Source: a virus
Direction: 5' to 3' (one strand)
DNA length: 64,000 nt
Virus record (IMG/VR): IMGVR_UViG_3300045996_002431
Coordinates: 1 to 64,000 of that record
Shown here: piece by piece, positions 49,801 through 57,812 of the stretch
Layout: each line of letters opens with the position of its first letter
How positions within the stretch are numbered: position 1 is the stretch's first letter
The notes under the pieces: model-generated
What the model was told of the DNA's origin: nothing
Database searches by the model: none
Seen by the model: the letters and a program-made list of their open reading frames with translations, nothing else
Program-made: the position numbers and the translations under genes

Positions 49801-50093
49801 ATTTTAGGCAACTCTTCATTGGCTCTGTCAAAATCTTCAACTGTTGTGGACGGAAGATTCTCAACTTTTTTCGAAGGAGATGCTATGCTTGGTAGCTGGA
49901 AGTTAAATGTATTGAAATCCTTTTTAAAGGATTCTCCGTAGGCCTGTTTTAGATTAGAGTGAACGGTTCTCCTGTAATTAAAATCAGAATTGAGCTTCTC
50001 TCGAAACTCTTCTTCCGTTTTTGTGAAATCATTAGAATAGGCTTGCTTTAGGTTTTGGTAAACCGTCGAAATGTAGTCTTGATTTTCAGGCAT
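40824..50093 (-). CDS. Giant (3089-residue) polyvalent ejection protein
   Basis: A long helical protein with embedded enzyme-like domains. A zincin motif VHEFGHIW is at about residue 960; an ADP-ribosyltransferase-like stretch (FYHYSSKELKKIDPNKFGS...YYTRPD) starts near 1115. NDVFRGVHDAFGHGKLGNGFGPIGEENAW...TTETRGQNSFVNFG near 1430 is a domain common in polyvalent phage proteins. A P-loop FTAGGSGVGKS near 1620 with LNNQITVDTNLSNF resembles zeta-toxin kinases. The C-terminal third has a hydrophobic, membrane-like region. By position it matches the T7 gp16/N4 type internal protein that is ejected into the host with the DNA. Contains four TTTCCGCCG or near copies. Confidence 0.75.
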   Translation of the reverse strand: MPENQDYISTVYQNLKQAYSNDFTKTEEEFREKLNSDFNYRRTVHSNLKQAYGESFKKDFNTFNFQLPSIASPSKKVENLPSTTVEDFDRANEELPKMASDMSRMDYTIDKTNSSMPSETTNMLGGQYRASKAFKDKIDSWQEKQHEQTSREKLSSKDPDIMKSDIQVVSNATARLAGGKAYGPEGAAYGKYLLHLKDNNPEKFNEKYEKLMNYGFDLSDKERHNEFQEALNFNASMAKNDAEVAKARGHEYRIKEYSKVVGQMNQLASEIESYGDPNALSDEKKTELKSKWDSLSQQKEKLDADPKYKDALDSYSDIEKQYDEVLRAQAKIIKDNPSVLKKMKDQADIKRQEELIAGDFKDVTPEDIKSGTFGRAKLYQGRESLSNVWNTVVDNGAGLLETLKDIGDVANSGYSVNDRIIDKLNSFTESTVKATVSETDLFDENGNMRMYRLGPNLAKVGTDMAIMLAPVGRLRQLGETAKLGKYADEAAAVSSQFIFTYDDYKKDAVAHGMSDKEASAYGLAASAATSIMAALSPNEALLNPTTIKGSLQDLAKRYASQGMISLTKKETFNKFISEAVSVIGTSSKEALKEAGQENLESIAEKAVNILANSSARRDPSYRKMDEEISKSEFLSNTILSVALTAPATAIAQSSSSSAITDGATLELLKNYDESQKILSEMKDGGKLSNEAYNRVSATLERTKELYDKIPSSYSDESKSRVIPLLREKASLDESVKRLDENFKFRDEAKLSEVNAQLKAFQEFETADPVKEETEKVGEKKPENTEKKDKPEEQKAPEFEFLTDKEIADLKDGSEVSYVEEGSIKKGIIRYKLNNGTSMVDFSGGKGKNMKIVRDKALVKEPVDLGLEDAEVEALKKQDDYEQQKQQTSSVLKPGNEAWNLAVKNRLGKVFKGTDVSFNQEEFNQAAQASEHENAINSNGFYDPKTNKIYLNPSKVKKDTPVHEFGHIWTDVLLEKNPGAYDKMLELSRQSDFYKEAKSNPNYSHLSDNDIAEESFVQALGKKGVDVFSDMANQNAFTQAMKDMWDTIKNAFGMNDFKFDENTSFTKFVELAAEDLAKNKEIKTSEKQGDQKQQIEKRDLVEESGLRKQMTEDDKGNYVFYHYSSKELKKIDPNKFGSNTQATGRDEQPGVNISMYYTRPDLQESNVPSNYGHIVRIPKGEVYPINRDPLNLYDEAKAMFEKDHPGKAFDPNKQVGYISKLAAEKGFKVTVAEWNIGKTKALRAQTTEALKAEPYNKMVGNVVKYSNEESRNFKPNAKRKDIKFQHDNEIADVARSYANSKRIKDYSIPETVKGLDNENSKKIADAFIAMKHDPQNPEVKAAYEAMATETIDQYKTLTGAGYKFEIFEGEGEPYADSKAMLKDLRDNKHLFVLSTDKEFGNNKISDSQRDENPLLRDSGHKDINGKPLLVNDVFRGVHDAFGHGKLGNGFGPIGEENAWNVHSKMYSESARRAMTTETRGQNSFVNFGPHMRNSEGAIIKKGEEGYLDAKNRPFAEQKIGLLPDWVVQGKKSYENSLTPAEKTIQDKMQKDLEENYEERKTEYLKKNGNIFDTDRARVFSPEYNNNPELLSNATQIPAREFVSKMYKEELQKEAPEGKTNSVIFTAGGSGVGKSRAAENMKLNNQITVDTNLSNFPRAVADIQEAIDHGKRVDIMFTFRDPVNSFTSKEGGVIERAKKVGRTVPYDIATEINRKALKTIIELSEHFKDNKNVSFHYFNNNFKKGEPKPISLEDVKKIKVDFEKAKENIKNEIERQYKSGELEKGSKFPVESLYAGLIGDSKRLQEFIGSGGVEQEGGRGVSERSSGDEKRGKFQFDPESESGRKVRETVAKKLEEGASEEDVVKYFKRKGLSDKMIADIMKSAKKPVQEKQKFMTNEQGSKTEQKTQEQQIKEEENRQSKMVRHSVETKDKIIAIDRIPVEDRVRAVIERVFNNDDAPRTLIAAITKRFGGDYNKALNSKRYSQEEARGLGAEIVNAFENISDAVKFAMSNGDKMDGDIQAAILDNALSAAYSLEQKGIDPELNKNLQAEIIDNIASLGEQSGRRISYYNFMYKMNPQIFAEKQVAAIANVQSKILEKKLGTASESASQRINKFASEAKSVVDDAKSKASSKAANSAYSQPKYNGPVGTKSSKDLNAIREKRNSKLEELKKKFGKNKPGEKFSFEEPNSTPIDAEKLKSIQEVGETFIDEGYLTYNQWSRKMQSALQSAGVEVYGKELQEAWGNLNNKVSQAIKEAYKNASPREVDSLIASQAKDKVKEQSDAIRSILADSNTSQESKDKIKKRLISELGLTNGYAQHIVDTFSSEFENQARKQVRSKLKSIKNKGLISTIKKNNKVAEDRIVNDVLNGTFEGEKLKPAFMEAIGLKEADTAAQDRIRELSIKVASQTENSVMKDKAMRDLYNEMRKYTPTGSWELGTDIYYNSILSGYETHLKNFVLFNAIQTYLNKPVQMMLQKGGLKSGAAYASYTKNVANFMLNEAKGVMLTGTNAFTGKPVAQSSLEQLSKSDSFLGKTLYRYAYLPTRALSAEDAFGTVGLTESKAKQILYNKRVKALQDMGEKVVHDQVMESVNKDLGYTKESIDAATAKAEESLKNYYGEDFDLQAELSGKDAKRRNTIKAEYQREIYRQIVNQRDGEVMSEAIEWSKEALLQNDPTGTMGRFYQGIQGFLNKVPATRVFIPFLKVPMNVANNLIQNAPILNLVRIASPLIHGGYGVRGQFGGGEKMTRDQYMSHVQSAITHTAITAALIALQEGLRDDDDKPFFYITGKNGKSYTDAMAREQAGYDQPYTVYVGGVPLLKYQYTPWMTIFAIPGLLNDLRIENNGSIPEDMGASVTSNVFINYLGLVNDQASMKGVNEVLKAVEEGYDEMIKGGGDKGGKFNEFVSKKSAQIAKTLLVPNIATQTNTDIKALFDQDRIASTSFMDDVIKDMPIVDVVSQQFYGNESKIDVLGRPIKEKFGIAGYQKTGDDEYYKMFVDKHYLPFGYNKRKIKVNIHDDGGVRIETIPLDAKQRYDANKMRGSMLLDYMENNFERLSEMTDSEFESTIKSKISNFDKKVEKQLFSDLETVDE

Positions 50094-50105
50094 GTAGCTT
50101 TATCT

Positions 50106-51866
50106 TTATAAAGGCCCAATAGGCTTGAGTCCGCCTTTGGATTTTGATGAAGATACAGATTTTTTCTGATTTTTGCCAACAGTTTTAGGATTTTCTGTCC
50201 TGTTATATTCATCCACTGCCTTTAGGCGCTCGTTGTCCTGAAGTTTAGCTTGCTTCTGAACATCATTAGCCATATCAGTCAGGTCAAGTTCGCCCTGTTT
50301 TTTATCAGGTTTTGCATAGTGGCCAATAACTTCATTGAGCGGCATAACAACGGTCCTGTTAACCTGATCTTTGCCGGTTTCGCCTTCCTGTGTTTCGGTA
50401 ACGTTGAACATAGCCACCGACTGCATGTTGTAGAATGATGGATTTTTGTTTGTTGTTCCTGGCTTATCAACATCTACAGAACCTACAACCATTCCGCCAA
50501 CATCTTTAGTTTCGTATATAGCCCTTCCATCCTTGTCGACACCGGTCTTAACAGGTAGCTTAAGTCCTTTTTTGTAAACTGGAGCTACACCTATATCTGA
50601 CACTGTTCCGCGAACATAACCATTGCCTGTTACAGCTTTTCCGTCGGTGTATTTTAAGCCTTGGCTTATAGGAACCGATACTACTTTTGACTGATCTGTC
50701 GCGGTTGTTTTGTAAACGTTATTTAAAGTGAAACTGGTCTGAACTTTTTCGTTTCCTGACGTTCCTCTCGATTGCGTACTTATGCCTCGGGCTGTTTCTT
50801 TATTGTTGTACGAATAGGCGTCGTTATTTCCGCCGCTGTTTTCTCGTGGAGCAAATTGGTTTGCGTGAGTCTGAAGCTGGTTCTTCTTGGTATAAGGAAG
50901 CGCCTTTTGGAATCTTGCACGAACCTCTTCTTTTGTGAATGTATTTGTCCCCTTGAATTTGTTTTCGTAAACACTGTCGGCAAGTTCGTTTATTAAATTG
51001 CGATCCTTATTTGTTTCTTCCGTAGTAGTCAGCATGTCATAGATACCCATGTCTTTCTTTGTAGGATCACTTTCAATCACCTGGGCCTTATAGTGCTGCA
51101 GGGCGTCGTTTACTGCCAAGTCAAGATCGTAAGACTGGTTTAATTTAAACGCCTTGGACGTGAAGTTTTGAGCTTCGGGATTAGTTGGGTCGCTTAGTGT
51201 TGCTGCGCCAGCTAAAAACGATTTATAGGCTTCTCTAGTGTCGGGGCTAAAATACATTTTTCCCTCATCCATCTCTTTGCCCATTTGAGCATACTGTTCA
51301 TATGCGGCATCGTTTATTTTCCCGGCAGTCTTAACGTCATTCATCCAGGCCTGGAATCTCGGATCCTTGGACATTGTTTTAATGTCGCCACCGTACATCT
51401 GCTTCCACTTTTCAACTCCGCCAAGATAAATATCATTCATCTCCGGTTGATCAGGAGCGTTTTTTAACTGAGGAACTTTATAAAGATCGTCCTCAAGTTG
51501 TTTGATTTCCTTTGCTTTTGCTTGGGCAGCCAGCGCTAATCGCTGTTCGCGATATGCATTTGGAGTTGTGGCGACCATTGAGTTGTCAACAAAAATAGGA
51601 ATGTTGCCCACGATGCTTCCGCTGTAGGATCCTACGTTTATTGGCTTGTTGTAGCCAAGGTTTACGATATCTCTGCTGTTATTATCCTCGAATGGATTTG
51701 ATCTCTGAGCCTCTACTGGCTGAAATCCTTCAGGGTAATAAGACGATATGTCGTTAACGCTTGGTTGAGGTTCAGAGCCTCTGTTTTGAATACCTCCCAA
51801 GGTCGGAGCCGATGGCGGAGCCGGTGGTTTTGGGCTGTATTCTTCATAATTTTCTACTCCTGGCAT
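50106..51866 (-). CDS. Internal virion (ejection) protein, gp15-like position
   Basis: A 586-residue protein. The N-terminus is Pro-rich (YSPKPPAPPSAPTLGG), followed by helical segments (YREQRLALAAQAKAKEIKQLEDDLY) and a low-complexity basic C-terminus (KNQKKSVSSSKSKGG). It lies between the small gp14-like protein and the giant, exactly where T7 places its gp15 core protein. Family not recognised by sequence. Confidence 0.6.
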   Translation of the reverse strand: MPGVENYEEYSPKPPAPPSAPTLGGIQNRGSEPQPSVNDISSYYPEGFQPVEAQRSNPFEDNNSRDIVNLGYNKPINVGSYSGSIVGNIPIFVDNSMVATTPNAYREQRLALAAQAKAKEIKQLEDDLYKVPQLKNAPDQPEMNDIYLGGVEKWKQMYGGDIKTMSKDPRFQAWMNDVKTAGKINDAAYEQYAQMGKEMDEGKMYFSPDTREAYKSFLAGAATLSDPTNPEAQNFTSKAFKLNQSYDLDLAVNDALQHYKAQVIESDPTKKDMGIYDMLTTTEETNKDRNLINELADSVYENKFKGTNTFTKEEVRARFQKALPYTKKNQLQTHANQFAPRENSGGNNDAYSYNNKETARGISTQSRGTSGNEKVQTSFTLNNVYKTTATDQSKVVSVPISQGLKYTDGKAVTGNGYVRGTVSDIGVAPVYKKGLKLPVKTGVDKDGRAIYETKDVGGMVVGSVDVDKPGTTNKNPSFYNMQSVAMFNVTETQEGETGKDQVNRTVVMPLNEVIGHYAKPDKKQGELDLTDMANDVQKQAKLQDNERLKAVDEYNRTENPKTVGKNQKKSVSSSKSKGGLKPIGPL

Positions 51867-51868
51867 GG

Positions 51869-52597
51869 TTAAGCTGTTGTTGGTGCAAATGATGATAAAT
51901 TTCCGAGCTGGCCGCCTAATCCTTGCGATCCTTCAGCTCCGCCGAAACCGCCCATTAGTCCTGATTGTTTGTTATTTCCAGTCGGGCTCTGCCCGTTGAA
52001 TGATTGTTTGGTTCCGCTTCCGCTTCCGCCACCCATCATTCCAAGTCCTGCTGAGTCTGTGTCGTTTAAGTGATTGATTAAGGCGGTTCCTTGTGCGTGG
52101 GCCTGCTGGCGATAGTTCATGGCTTGAGCTAAGTACTGAGCCCTATCGGCCAGTTGTAACTGCATGCGTCTGTCGGCTATCTTGCTAACGAGGCCACCGG
52201 CCATCTGTGTTAACATATTTTGAGTGTTCTGCGAGTTCGCGAAAACATCCGAATACTGTTGGGCTCCCATCCTGGCAGCTAATAGCATACTGTTAATTGA
52301 GGCCCCAAGATCACCACCGGCAACTTTAGACATCATGTTTTGGGTATTAGCTACCGTCTGATCAGCCTGTCTTTCTCCAGCCGCATATCCAACGCCGGTG
52401 TCAAGATTTTTCCTCTTCATGTTTATTTCATCGAGGAATCCAGCCTCTTGTTGATCAACAAGTGGTGGTTTAGCCGCGTCGGCTTTCTTTTGGTATTTTC
52501 TTGCTTTTAGGAAACTATTACCGGTCTCAAGAGCCATATGAGTGGTCTGAGTTCCGTGTTTAATCCATTGAAGCCAAGGTAAGTTAGGTCCGGCCAT
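51869..52597 (-). CDS. Internal virion (ejection) protein, gp14-like position
   Basis: A 242-residue protein: Ala/Gln/Met-rich helices (QNMMSKVAGGDLGASINSMLLAARMGAQQYSDVFANSQ) and a Gly/Ser-rich C-terminus (GMMGGGSGSG). Composition and size fit small ejection proteins that form the first part of the trans-envelope channel. It directly follows the nozzle gene. Confidence 0.65.
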   Translation of the reverse strand: MAGPNLPWLQWIKHGTQTTHMALETGNSFLKARKYQKKADAAKPPLVDQQEAGFLDEINMKRKNLDTGVGYAAGERQADQTVANTQNMMSKVAGGDLGASINSMLLAARMGAQQYSDVFANSQNTQNMLTQMAGGLVSKIADRRMQLQLADRAQYLAQAMNYRQQAHAQGTALINHLNDTDSAGLGMMGGGSGSGTKQSFNGQSPTGNNKQSGLMGGFGGAEGSQGLGGQLGNLSSFAPTTA

Positions 52598-52626
52598 GAT
52601 ATCAAATTTAAGTGAAATTTATGTGA

Positions 52627-55600
52627 TTACCTAATCTTTTTGTATTGAACTCCCGAATCATGGAGCACAAAATCTTCAGGTAAATCGTGTTTAATTTTAT
52701 AGTAAATAATCCTTCTTTGGAATCTTGGTTCCTTTGAGTCTACGGAAGATAGTAGTCTTGGAACATACTGTTCAAATCCACCGTAATTCTTCAGGTAGTG
52801 TGTGCCTTGAGAAGGGTCAAGAAAACACATGATTGCGCCATCAAGCGTGTCTGTAAATTCTACTCGGGTAGGCTTCTTTGAGCTGTTTATTCTCACCCTT
52901 ATGAATTCTTTATCAACAGCCGGTTCAGGAGCATGGGCCTGCACAGCTTCGAATACGATGTTTCCGCCGTTTATAACGTAACCGTCATTTAGCTTGTAAG
53001 TATCGAGTCCGCGCATGCCATACATGTGGCTTCCGTTTGCAAGGAACTTATCGAATCTGTAGTCGTTATAGCCTGACCATGTTTGTTCCTGTTGATTGAA
53101 TACAAACGTCCTCTTGATATTTCCGTTTTCCGGATCTCCATCAATATGCAGCCAGTATTCCTCGTGCTTACGATCAAACCCGGCTGTTACGTGCGTAGAG
53201 AATCCTGAACGAACTCTTGTAGAGAAGTCGTTAAATATTCTGTAATGGTAGGCATATTCATTCTTTGCGATGTCCTTTACGTTATTATTATAAAGGGCGT
53301 ATGCAGATTCCTTATTAGCCAGGAAAAGCGTGTCTATTCTCGCTTCTCCGTATGTTGCTGATGAGGTTTCCGCGATAGTTCTCCACATCTCGTCAGGAAC
53401 TCCAACGTCTTTGCTTAACCAGTATTCATCACTTATGAAGTTATCGGCCTGCATGTATGCAATTTGACCGGCATTAGCGTCACTCAGCGTGTTCTTATTT
53501 GTGGTTAAAAGACAAATACCACGACTGCATATAGCATAAAGGTTAGTACCGCGGCCAGTATTAGCGTCATAAGCATAGTTGATGCATCCCTGGTTGTCTG
53601 AAATATCTCTGACATTTAATGAAGGGAATGTTTTTAATCCCGGAACATCTTGAGCATTTACCGCTCTTTGTATAGACCAAATAACCCTCGAACAGTACCA
53701 ATTCTGCTCCACAAAACCAACCAGCGGCTTAGAGGTATATATCCTATCATTGAGTGATACTGAATAATCCGCGTTAGATGATGGAAGGAACTTGAATCCG
53801 CCGTAGCCCCATTCATTTTCCTCTCCCGGATAATCAGTGAAGTATTGACAATAAATCTTATTATTGTCGGTGCACATGTTACTGGTTATCTTGTATCGGT
53901 GCGGACGAACAACGTAATGTACGTTCGGGAATGTTTTACCAAAAAATAAATGAGAGGCCGCTCTTGATTCAGAAGGATACATTACCACCCACTGACGAAC
54001 AAAGTCTACCAGTGTTTCGAAAACAGTGTCCTGAACATTGTTCCCGGCTCCGTATGACTTAAGATCCACGAAGTAATTCGAGTTGAACTTATGGCCATGA
54101 TAAGGCATTCCTGAGCACATTAAGAATTGTGCGTTTTCATCAGGATCATTGTCATTACCCGGTGAATATCTATCTATAGGCGAGAATACGTTTTCACCAA
54201 CGAAGTGTTCGCCGGGAAACAAAGCAATAGGGAACCTATTGTCGTATTTTACTTTGATGATACTTCCCGTCTTCGGTATGTAAAAGTCATTGCTGTAAAG
54301 CGAATCAATGATCGAAAATTCAACTCCAAACGTTCTAAACGAATTATCGTAAGAAGTGTAGACGCCTTCGATATTATGAGTTCCGTCGTAATGAAATCCA
54401 TTTATTTGAATGTCGTTTAGAATTGTTGTTAATTGAGTTGCGCTTTTGTATGTTACGTTAAGCCAAACATGATCAACTCCAAATTCGTCCTCAATAAATA
54501 AGTACGTGTTTATGTTTGCAACACCGGCATCAAACTTATTAGGAATACAGTCTTCCCATCTCTCATCAATAAGGTCGTATCTGTTTGGATTTCCATCGGA
54601 CCTTCCTATGATTGAAGTTAATTTCTGATAGTGACCTGTTGGGTAATAATTCGTTGTATTACCCTTTGGCGGCTGTGCTCCGTCGCTGATAATATTGATA
54701 ATATAAAACGGCTCTTTAAATTCTCGAGTAGTCCCATCATCGATATCCCATCCTTCAAGTCCCGCAGCGCCTTGGCTTTGCTTATTGTAGATTGGGCGAT
54801 CTAATTCTATTTGATAATAACCATCCCTTCCTTCTGAAACATAATTAAAACTCTTCAGTCCGAATTTAGTTTCAGCGAAGTCAGGACCGGTATTAACCGG
54901 TAGTGAATTAGGAATAGTGTTGAGATAATTTCCAAACTCTACCTGTCCTGGAGTCTCTGTTGGATTTATTGTTCCATCTTCATCTTGAACGCGAGCATAA
55001 GTGATCATGTCGCAAGAACGATCCATTGCAGGAGGAACTATTTTCTTTACGTTATTGTAAACTTCAGTGAAATATCCTACAGGAGAAATAAGCTGAACCT
55101 TATAGTTAAGTGGATTCGCTTTCATGTCGGCTATGATGGCCGCATCTACAAATCCCATCTGAATGTCTGGAGAGTGGAACCAAAGCTTTGCTGTTTCTTT
55201 GGTTAATCCCTTACTGAAAGTGTATGGAACGATTCCTTTAACAGCAGGGCTCAGGCTGTATATTCCTATTCCCTGACAAACAGTTCTTTTAGCTGATTTG
55301 GTTCTGACTATGGAGAAGGCTTTTGCCCATTCAGGCAAGGAGGCTGTGTTAAGTCCTTTGATTGTGATTCCTCTGCTCCACCAGTTTGGTCCGAATCCTT
55401 GCGGATTGTAGTTTACCCAAGTACCAAGAGATCTCTTGACTTGAATGTTTACCTTCAGATCATGTTCAGTAACATCACCATCACCATCACTTGTTGGATT
55501 AAGAATTCCATATTCCCTTGCCGCGCTTATGATTGGTATGCTTTCGCTACATATGTTTACAAGGGAGTCATTTGTTTTTTGAACAGCATCATTAAGGTCC

Positions 55601-57006
55601 CATATTTCGTGAACCCTATTAATGTTGTTCTGAGTGTCTTTGAGAAGCGGAGCGCCTTGGCCACTTGTCACGCAATAAGCTAGTGATCTTGCCGATAGGG
55701 CCTTTCTGTGATTAGGTACTGTTTGAATGTCCTGCATTTGAGTTGCAGTCATTTCTTTAACGTGCGATGTTCCGCCGGATCCATCTAAAATTACGGCACC
55801 GTAATTATACCTCTCAGCAGACATTAAGTTTCTTCTGTATGTATGATTCCATGGATCAGAATGGCCTGACTTACCGAGAGGCCACATGATTGGAAATCCC
55901 GAAGTGCCATCATTCTCCTGAAGGAATTGAACATTTGAAACATCCATTGATGGATATTTTATGTTCATTAAGACGATGCGCTTGTCGTAATATCGGATTG
56001 ACTTGGCAGCACTGAATGATGAAAATCTTTGAAGGTCTTCAGAATCAGCTAACGTTAGTGGTGTTGAGAATGCATCGGATGGATCAATGAAATCCATGAT
56101 ACCTATTTCACCAGGACTTACCGGTATTTTTGCGATAATTTCAGGAGAAGGAACAAATGATAATCCAGCTCCGCTGTTGTATGCGATTCGTCTTACTTCA
56201 ATATAACTATAGTTGTAAATGTTAGTTATCCTGAATCTGATTTTTATTCCGTATTGAGATTTGAAAGATGGATTGGCTCCGCCGCCATACGTTTTTACGT
56301 AGTCGTACTGTCCTGATGGAGTTCCGTAATTTGCAGGAACATCTATAGGAGGAGTCTCCATTGAAAAGTTTGTGCTGTCTCCTTTTTCAGAAACATATCT
56401 AATAGAGTATGCGTATGATCCATACGGCAATCCGCCGCCACCACCGACATTTATCAGTGAATCAAACACCGGCATGTCAAGAGGGGTCTTGAGCGATATC
56501 TTGTATAGATCAGGATTGAATGCGGCAAAGTATTTGGTTGGATTTCCTACAAGGGAATCAACCATATCTTTTACATTGAATATGTATGGAGCCTGAACGA
56601 AGTCTGTTACATAAACTTCACCGCCCACGCAAGAGTCATTAGTATCTCCCTGTAGCGGATTATTCCATGTGAACCCAAGCCTGCTTGACTTGCAAACTAC
56701 AACGCCATTGACGCGAATAAGAGGATCTTCTATTCCGGCCCTGTCTGCCCAAAACTCCACGATATCCTCGTTTACATTAAAGGCACCAATACAGAAATAA
56801 TTTCCTACGTTGAAGTTTTTCGGATAAATAATAACCTCTCCCTTGATTTTCTCAAGAGCTTTGTCTTTCCCGTTTCCGCCCCTAAGTCTTGCGTTTCGAG
56901 CGTCTACGAATTCATCCTGCGACTGTTGTGTTTCTTTATCGTGGTCAGTGTTAGCGCCGCCGCTGTACGCCTTCATGTGCCACGGATAGTGTTGTAAAAT
57001 AGGCAT
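52627..57006 (-). CDS. Tail nozzle/tubular protein B-like (1459 residues)
   Basis: It starts MPILQHYPWHMKAYSGGANTDHD and has alternating beta repeats rich in Tyr, Asn and Gly across its length (for example FNQQEQTWSGYNDYRFDKFLANGSHMYGMRGLD near the end), consistent with a beta-propeller tail tube of the T7 gp12/P22 gp10 class. It is larger than T7 gp12 (about 800), as in the 'muzzle' proteins of crAss-like phages. It lies directly after the ring protein gene. The assignment is by size, composition and gene order. Confidence 0.65.
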   Translation of the reverse strand: MPILQHYPWHMKAYSGGANTDHDKETQQSQDEFVDARNARLRGGNGKDKALEKIKGEVIIYPKNFNVGNYFCIGAFNVNEDIVEFWADRAGIEDPLIRVNGVVVCKSSRLGFTWNNPLQGDTNDSCVGGEVYVTDFVQAPYIFNVKDMVDSLVGNPTKYFAAFNPDLYKISLKTPLDMPVFDSLINVGGGGGLPYGSYAYSIRYVSEKGDSTNFSMETPPIDVPANYGTPSGQYDYVKTYGGGANPSFKSQYGIKIRFRITNIYNYSYIEVRRIAYNSGAGLSFVPSPEIIAKIPVSPGEIGIMDFIDPSDAFSTPLTLADSEDLQRFSSFSAAKSIRYYDKRIVLMNIKYPSMDVSNVQFLQENDGTSGFPIMWPLGKSGHSDPWNHTYRRNLMSAERYNYGAVILDGSGGTSHVKEMTATQMQDIQTVPNHRKALSARSLAYCVTSGQGAPLLKDTQNNINRVHEIWDLNDAVQKTNDSLVNICSESIPIISAAREYGILNPTSDGDGDVTEHDLKVNIQVKRSLGTWVNYNPQGFGPNWWSRGITIKGLNTASLPEWAKAFSIVRTKSAKRTVCQGIGIYSLSPAVKGIVPYTFSKGLTKETAKLWFHSPDIQMGFVDAAIIADMKANPLNYKVQLISPVGYFTEVYNNVKKIVPPAMDRSCDMITYARVQDEDGTINPTETPGQVEFGNYLNTIPNSLPVNTGPDFAETKFGLKSFNYVSEGRDGYYQIELDRPIYNKQSQGAAGLEGWDIDDGTTREFKEPFYIINIISDGAQPPKGNTTNYYPTGHYQKLTSIIGRSDGNPNRYDLIDERWEDCIPNKFDAGVANINTYLFIEDEFGVDHVWLNVTYKSATQLTTILNDIQINGFHYDGTHNIEGVYTSYDNSFRTFGVEFSIIDSLYSNDFYIPKTGSIIKVKYDNRFPIALFPGEHFVGENVFSPIDRYSPGNDNDPDENAQFLMCSGMPYHGHKFNSNYFVDLKSYGAGNNVQDTVFETLVDFVRQWVVMYPSESRAASHLFFGKTFPNVHYVVRPHRYKITSNMCTDNNKIYCQYFTDYPGEENEWGYGGFKFLPSSNADYSVSLNDRIYTSKPLVGFVEQNWYCSRVIWSIQRAVNAQDVPGLKTFPSLNVRDISDNQGCINYAYDANTGRGTNLYAICSRGICLLTTNKNTLSDANAGQIAYMQADNFISDEYWLSKDVGVPDEMWRTIAETSSATYGEARIDTLFLANKESAYALYNNNVKDIAKNEYAYHYRIFNDFSTRVRSGFSTHVTAGFDRKHEEYWLHIDGDPENGNIKRTFVFNQQEQTWSGYNDYRFDKFLANGSHMYGMRGLDTYKLNDGYVINGGNIVFEAVQAHAPEPAVDKEFIRVRINSSKKPTRVEFTDTLDGAIMCFLDPSQGTHYLKNYGGFEQYVPRLLSSVDSKEPRFQRRIIYYKIKHDLPEDFVLHDSGVQYKKIR

Positions 57007-57007
57007 A

Positions 57008-57808
57008 TTACCAGGCTGGTTTTGCTAAATATTCTCTGATGGCTTCGCGTTCGTGGCTACCCATGTTTCTTACTCTTTCTTTGGCTTTATACCAACTTCC
57101 AGTGTAGAATCCGTAATTCTCATGGTAGTTAAGATTCTTTTCGTATGTTCTCCAAACGTTTATCAATTGAGGCTCGTCTTTTAATCTATTCCGGAGTGAT
57201 ATCTCACAAACCCAATCCTTAACGGCCTGTCTGAAGAAATTCGGAATTATCGGCAGCTCTCCGATCTCACACCCGGTTCCATTAATCACCATTGCGATCT
57301 TTTGGAAAGTTCTACACGCAGGGCTCAACATCACTACTCCGTTGTAAACATTGTAGTAGTATGTGTTCTCGTTGCCTGAGTTGTGAAAATTAGAACCGGT
57401 ATTAAGTTGATTGTCGTTTAGAAAATTGCGTCCATTCAAACTTGAATAGAACGGATCATTGTTGGATGCAGTATTCCTTGCCAGGTATCCATTACCTTTA
57501 GTGAAGTAATTTCTTTTTGGCCAAAGATTTCTTTTTGAAGAAATATTGCAAAGATCTCCGTTGAATACGTACAGTTGTTTTATATTGAATGTACCCGCAG
57601 GCAGATCCAAATTAAGATTCTGTGGAACAGCGAAATCCAATACCTTAGTGTTAAATAAAGTATCAAAAGAAAGTTCCTCAAGAGCCTCTTGCATTTGGGA
57701 TATGTACCATCCCTTCGAGTTATGTCGATAGTCTTCGTCACCAACAGATTTTAGTACGTCTGCAAGAATCTCGTCAGGTGTAACAAAACTTTTTCTTGAG
57801 AATTCCAT
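57008..57808 (-). CDS. Head-tail adaptor/ring protein (T7 gp11/P22 gp4-like)
   Basis: A 266-residue protein: TPDEILADVLKSVGDEDYRHNSKGWYISQMQEALEELSFDT, then LDLPAGTFNIKQLYVFNGDLCNISS, and PIIPNFFRQAVKDWVCEISLRNRLKDEP. This order of an N-terminal helical part, a 'lP-x-G-x-x-x-I-k' strand and a C-terminal helix is that of tail tubular protein A/ring proteins in Bacteroidota podoviruses. It joins the portal to the nozzle. Confidence 0.7.
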   Translation of the reverse strand: MEFSRKSFVTPDEILADVLKSVGDEDYRHNSKGWYISQMQEALEELSFDTLFNTKVLDFAVPQNLNLDLPAGTFNIKQLYVFNGDLCNISSKRNLWPKRNYFTKGNGYLARNTASNNDPFYSSLNGRNFLNDNQLNTGSNFHNSGNENTYYYNVYNGVVMLSPACRTFQKIAMVINGTGCEIGELPIIPNFFRQAVKDWVCEISLRNRLKDEPQLINVWRTYEKNLNYHENYGFYTGSWYKAKERVRNMGSHEREAIREYLAKPAW

Positions 57809-57812
57809 TTAT

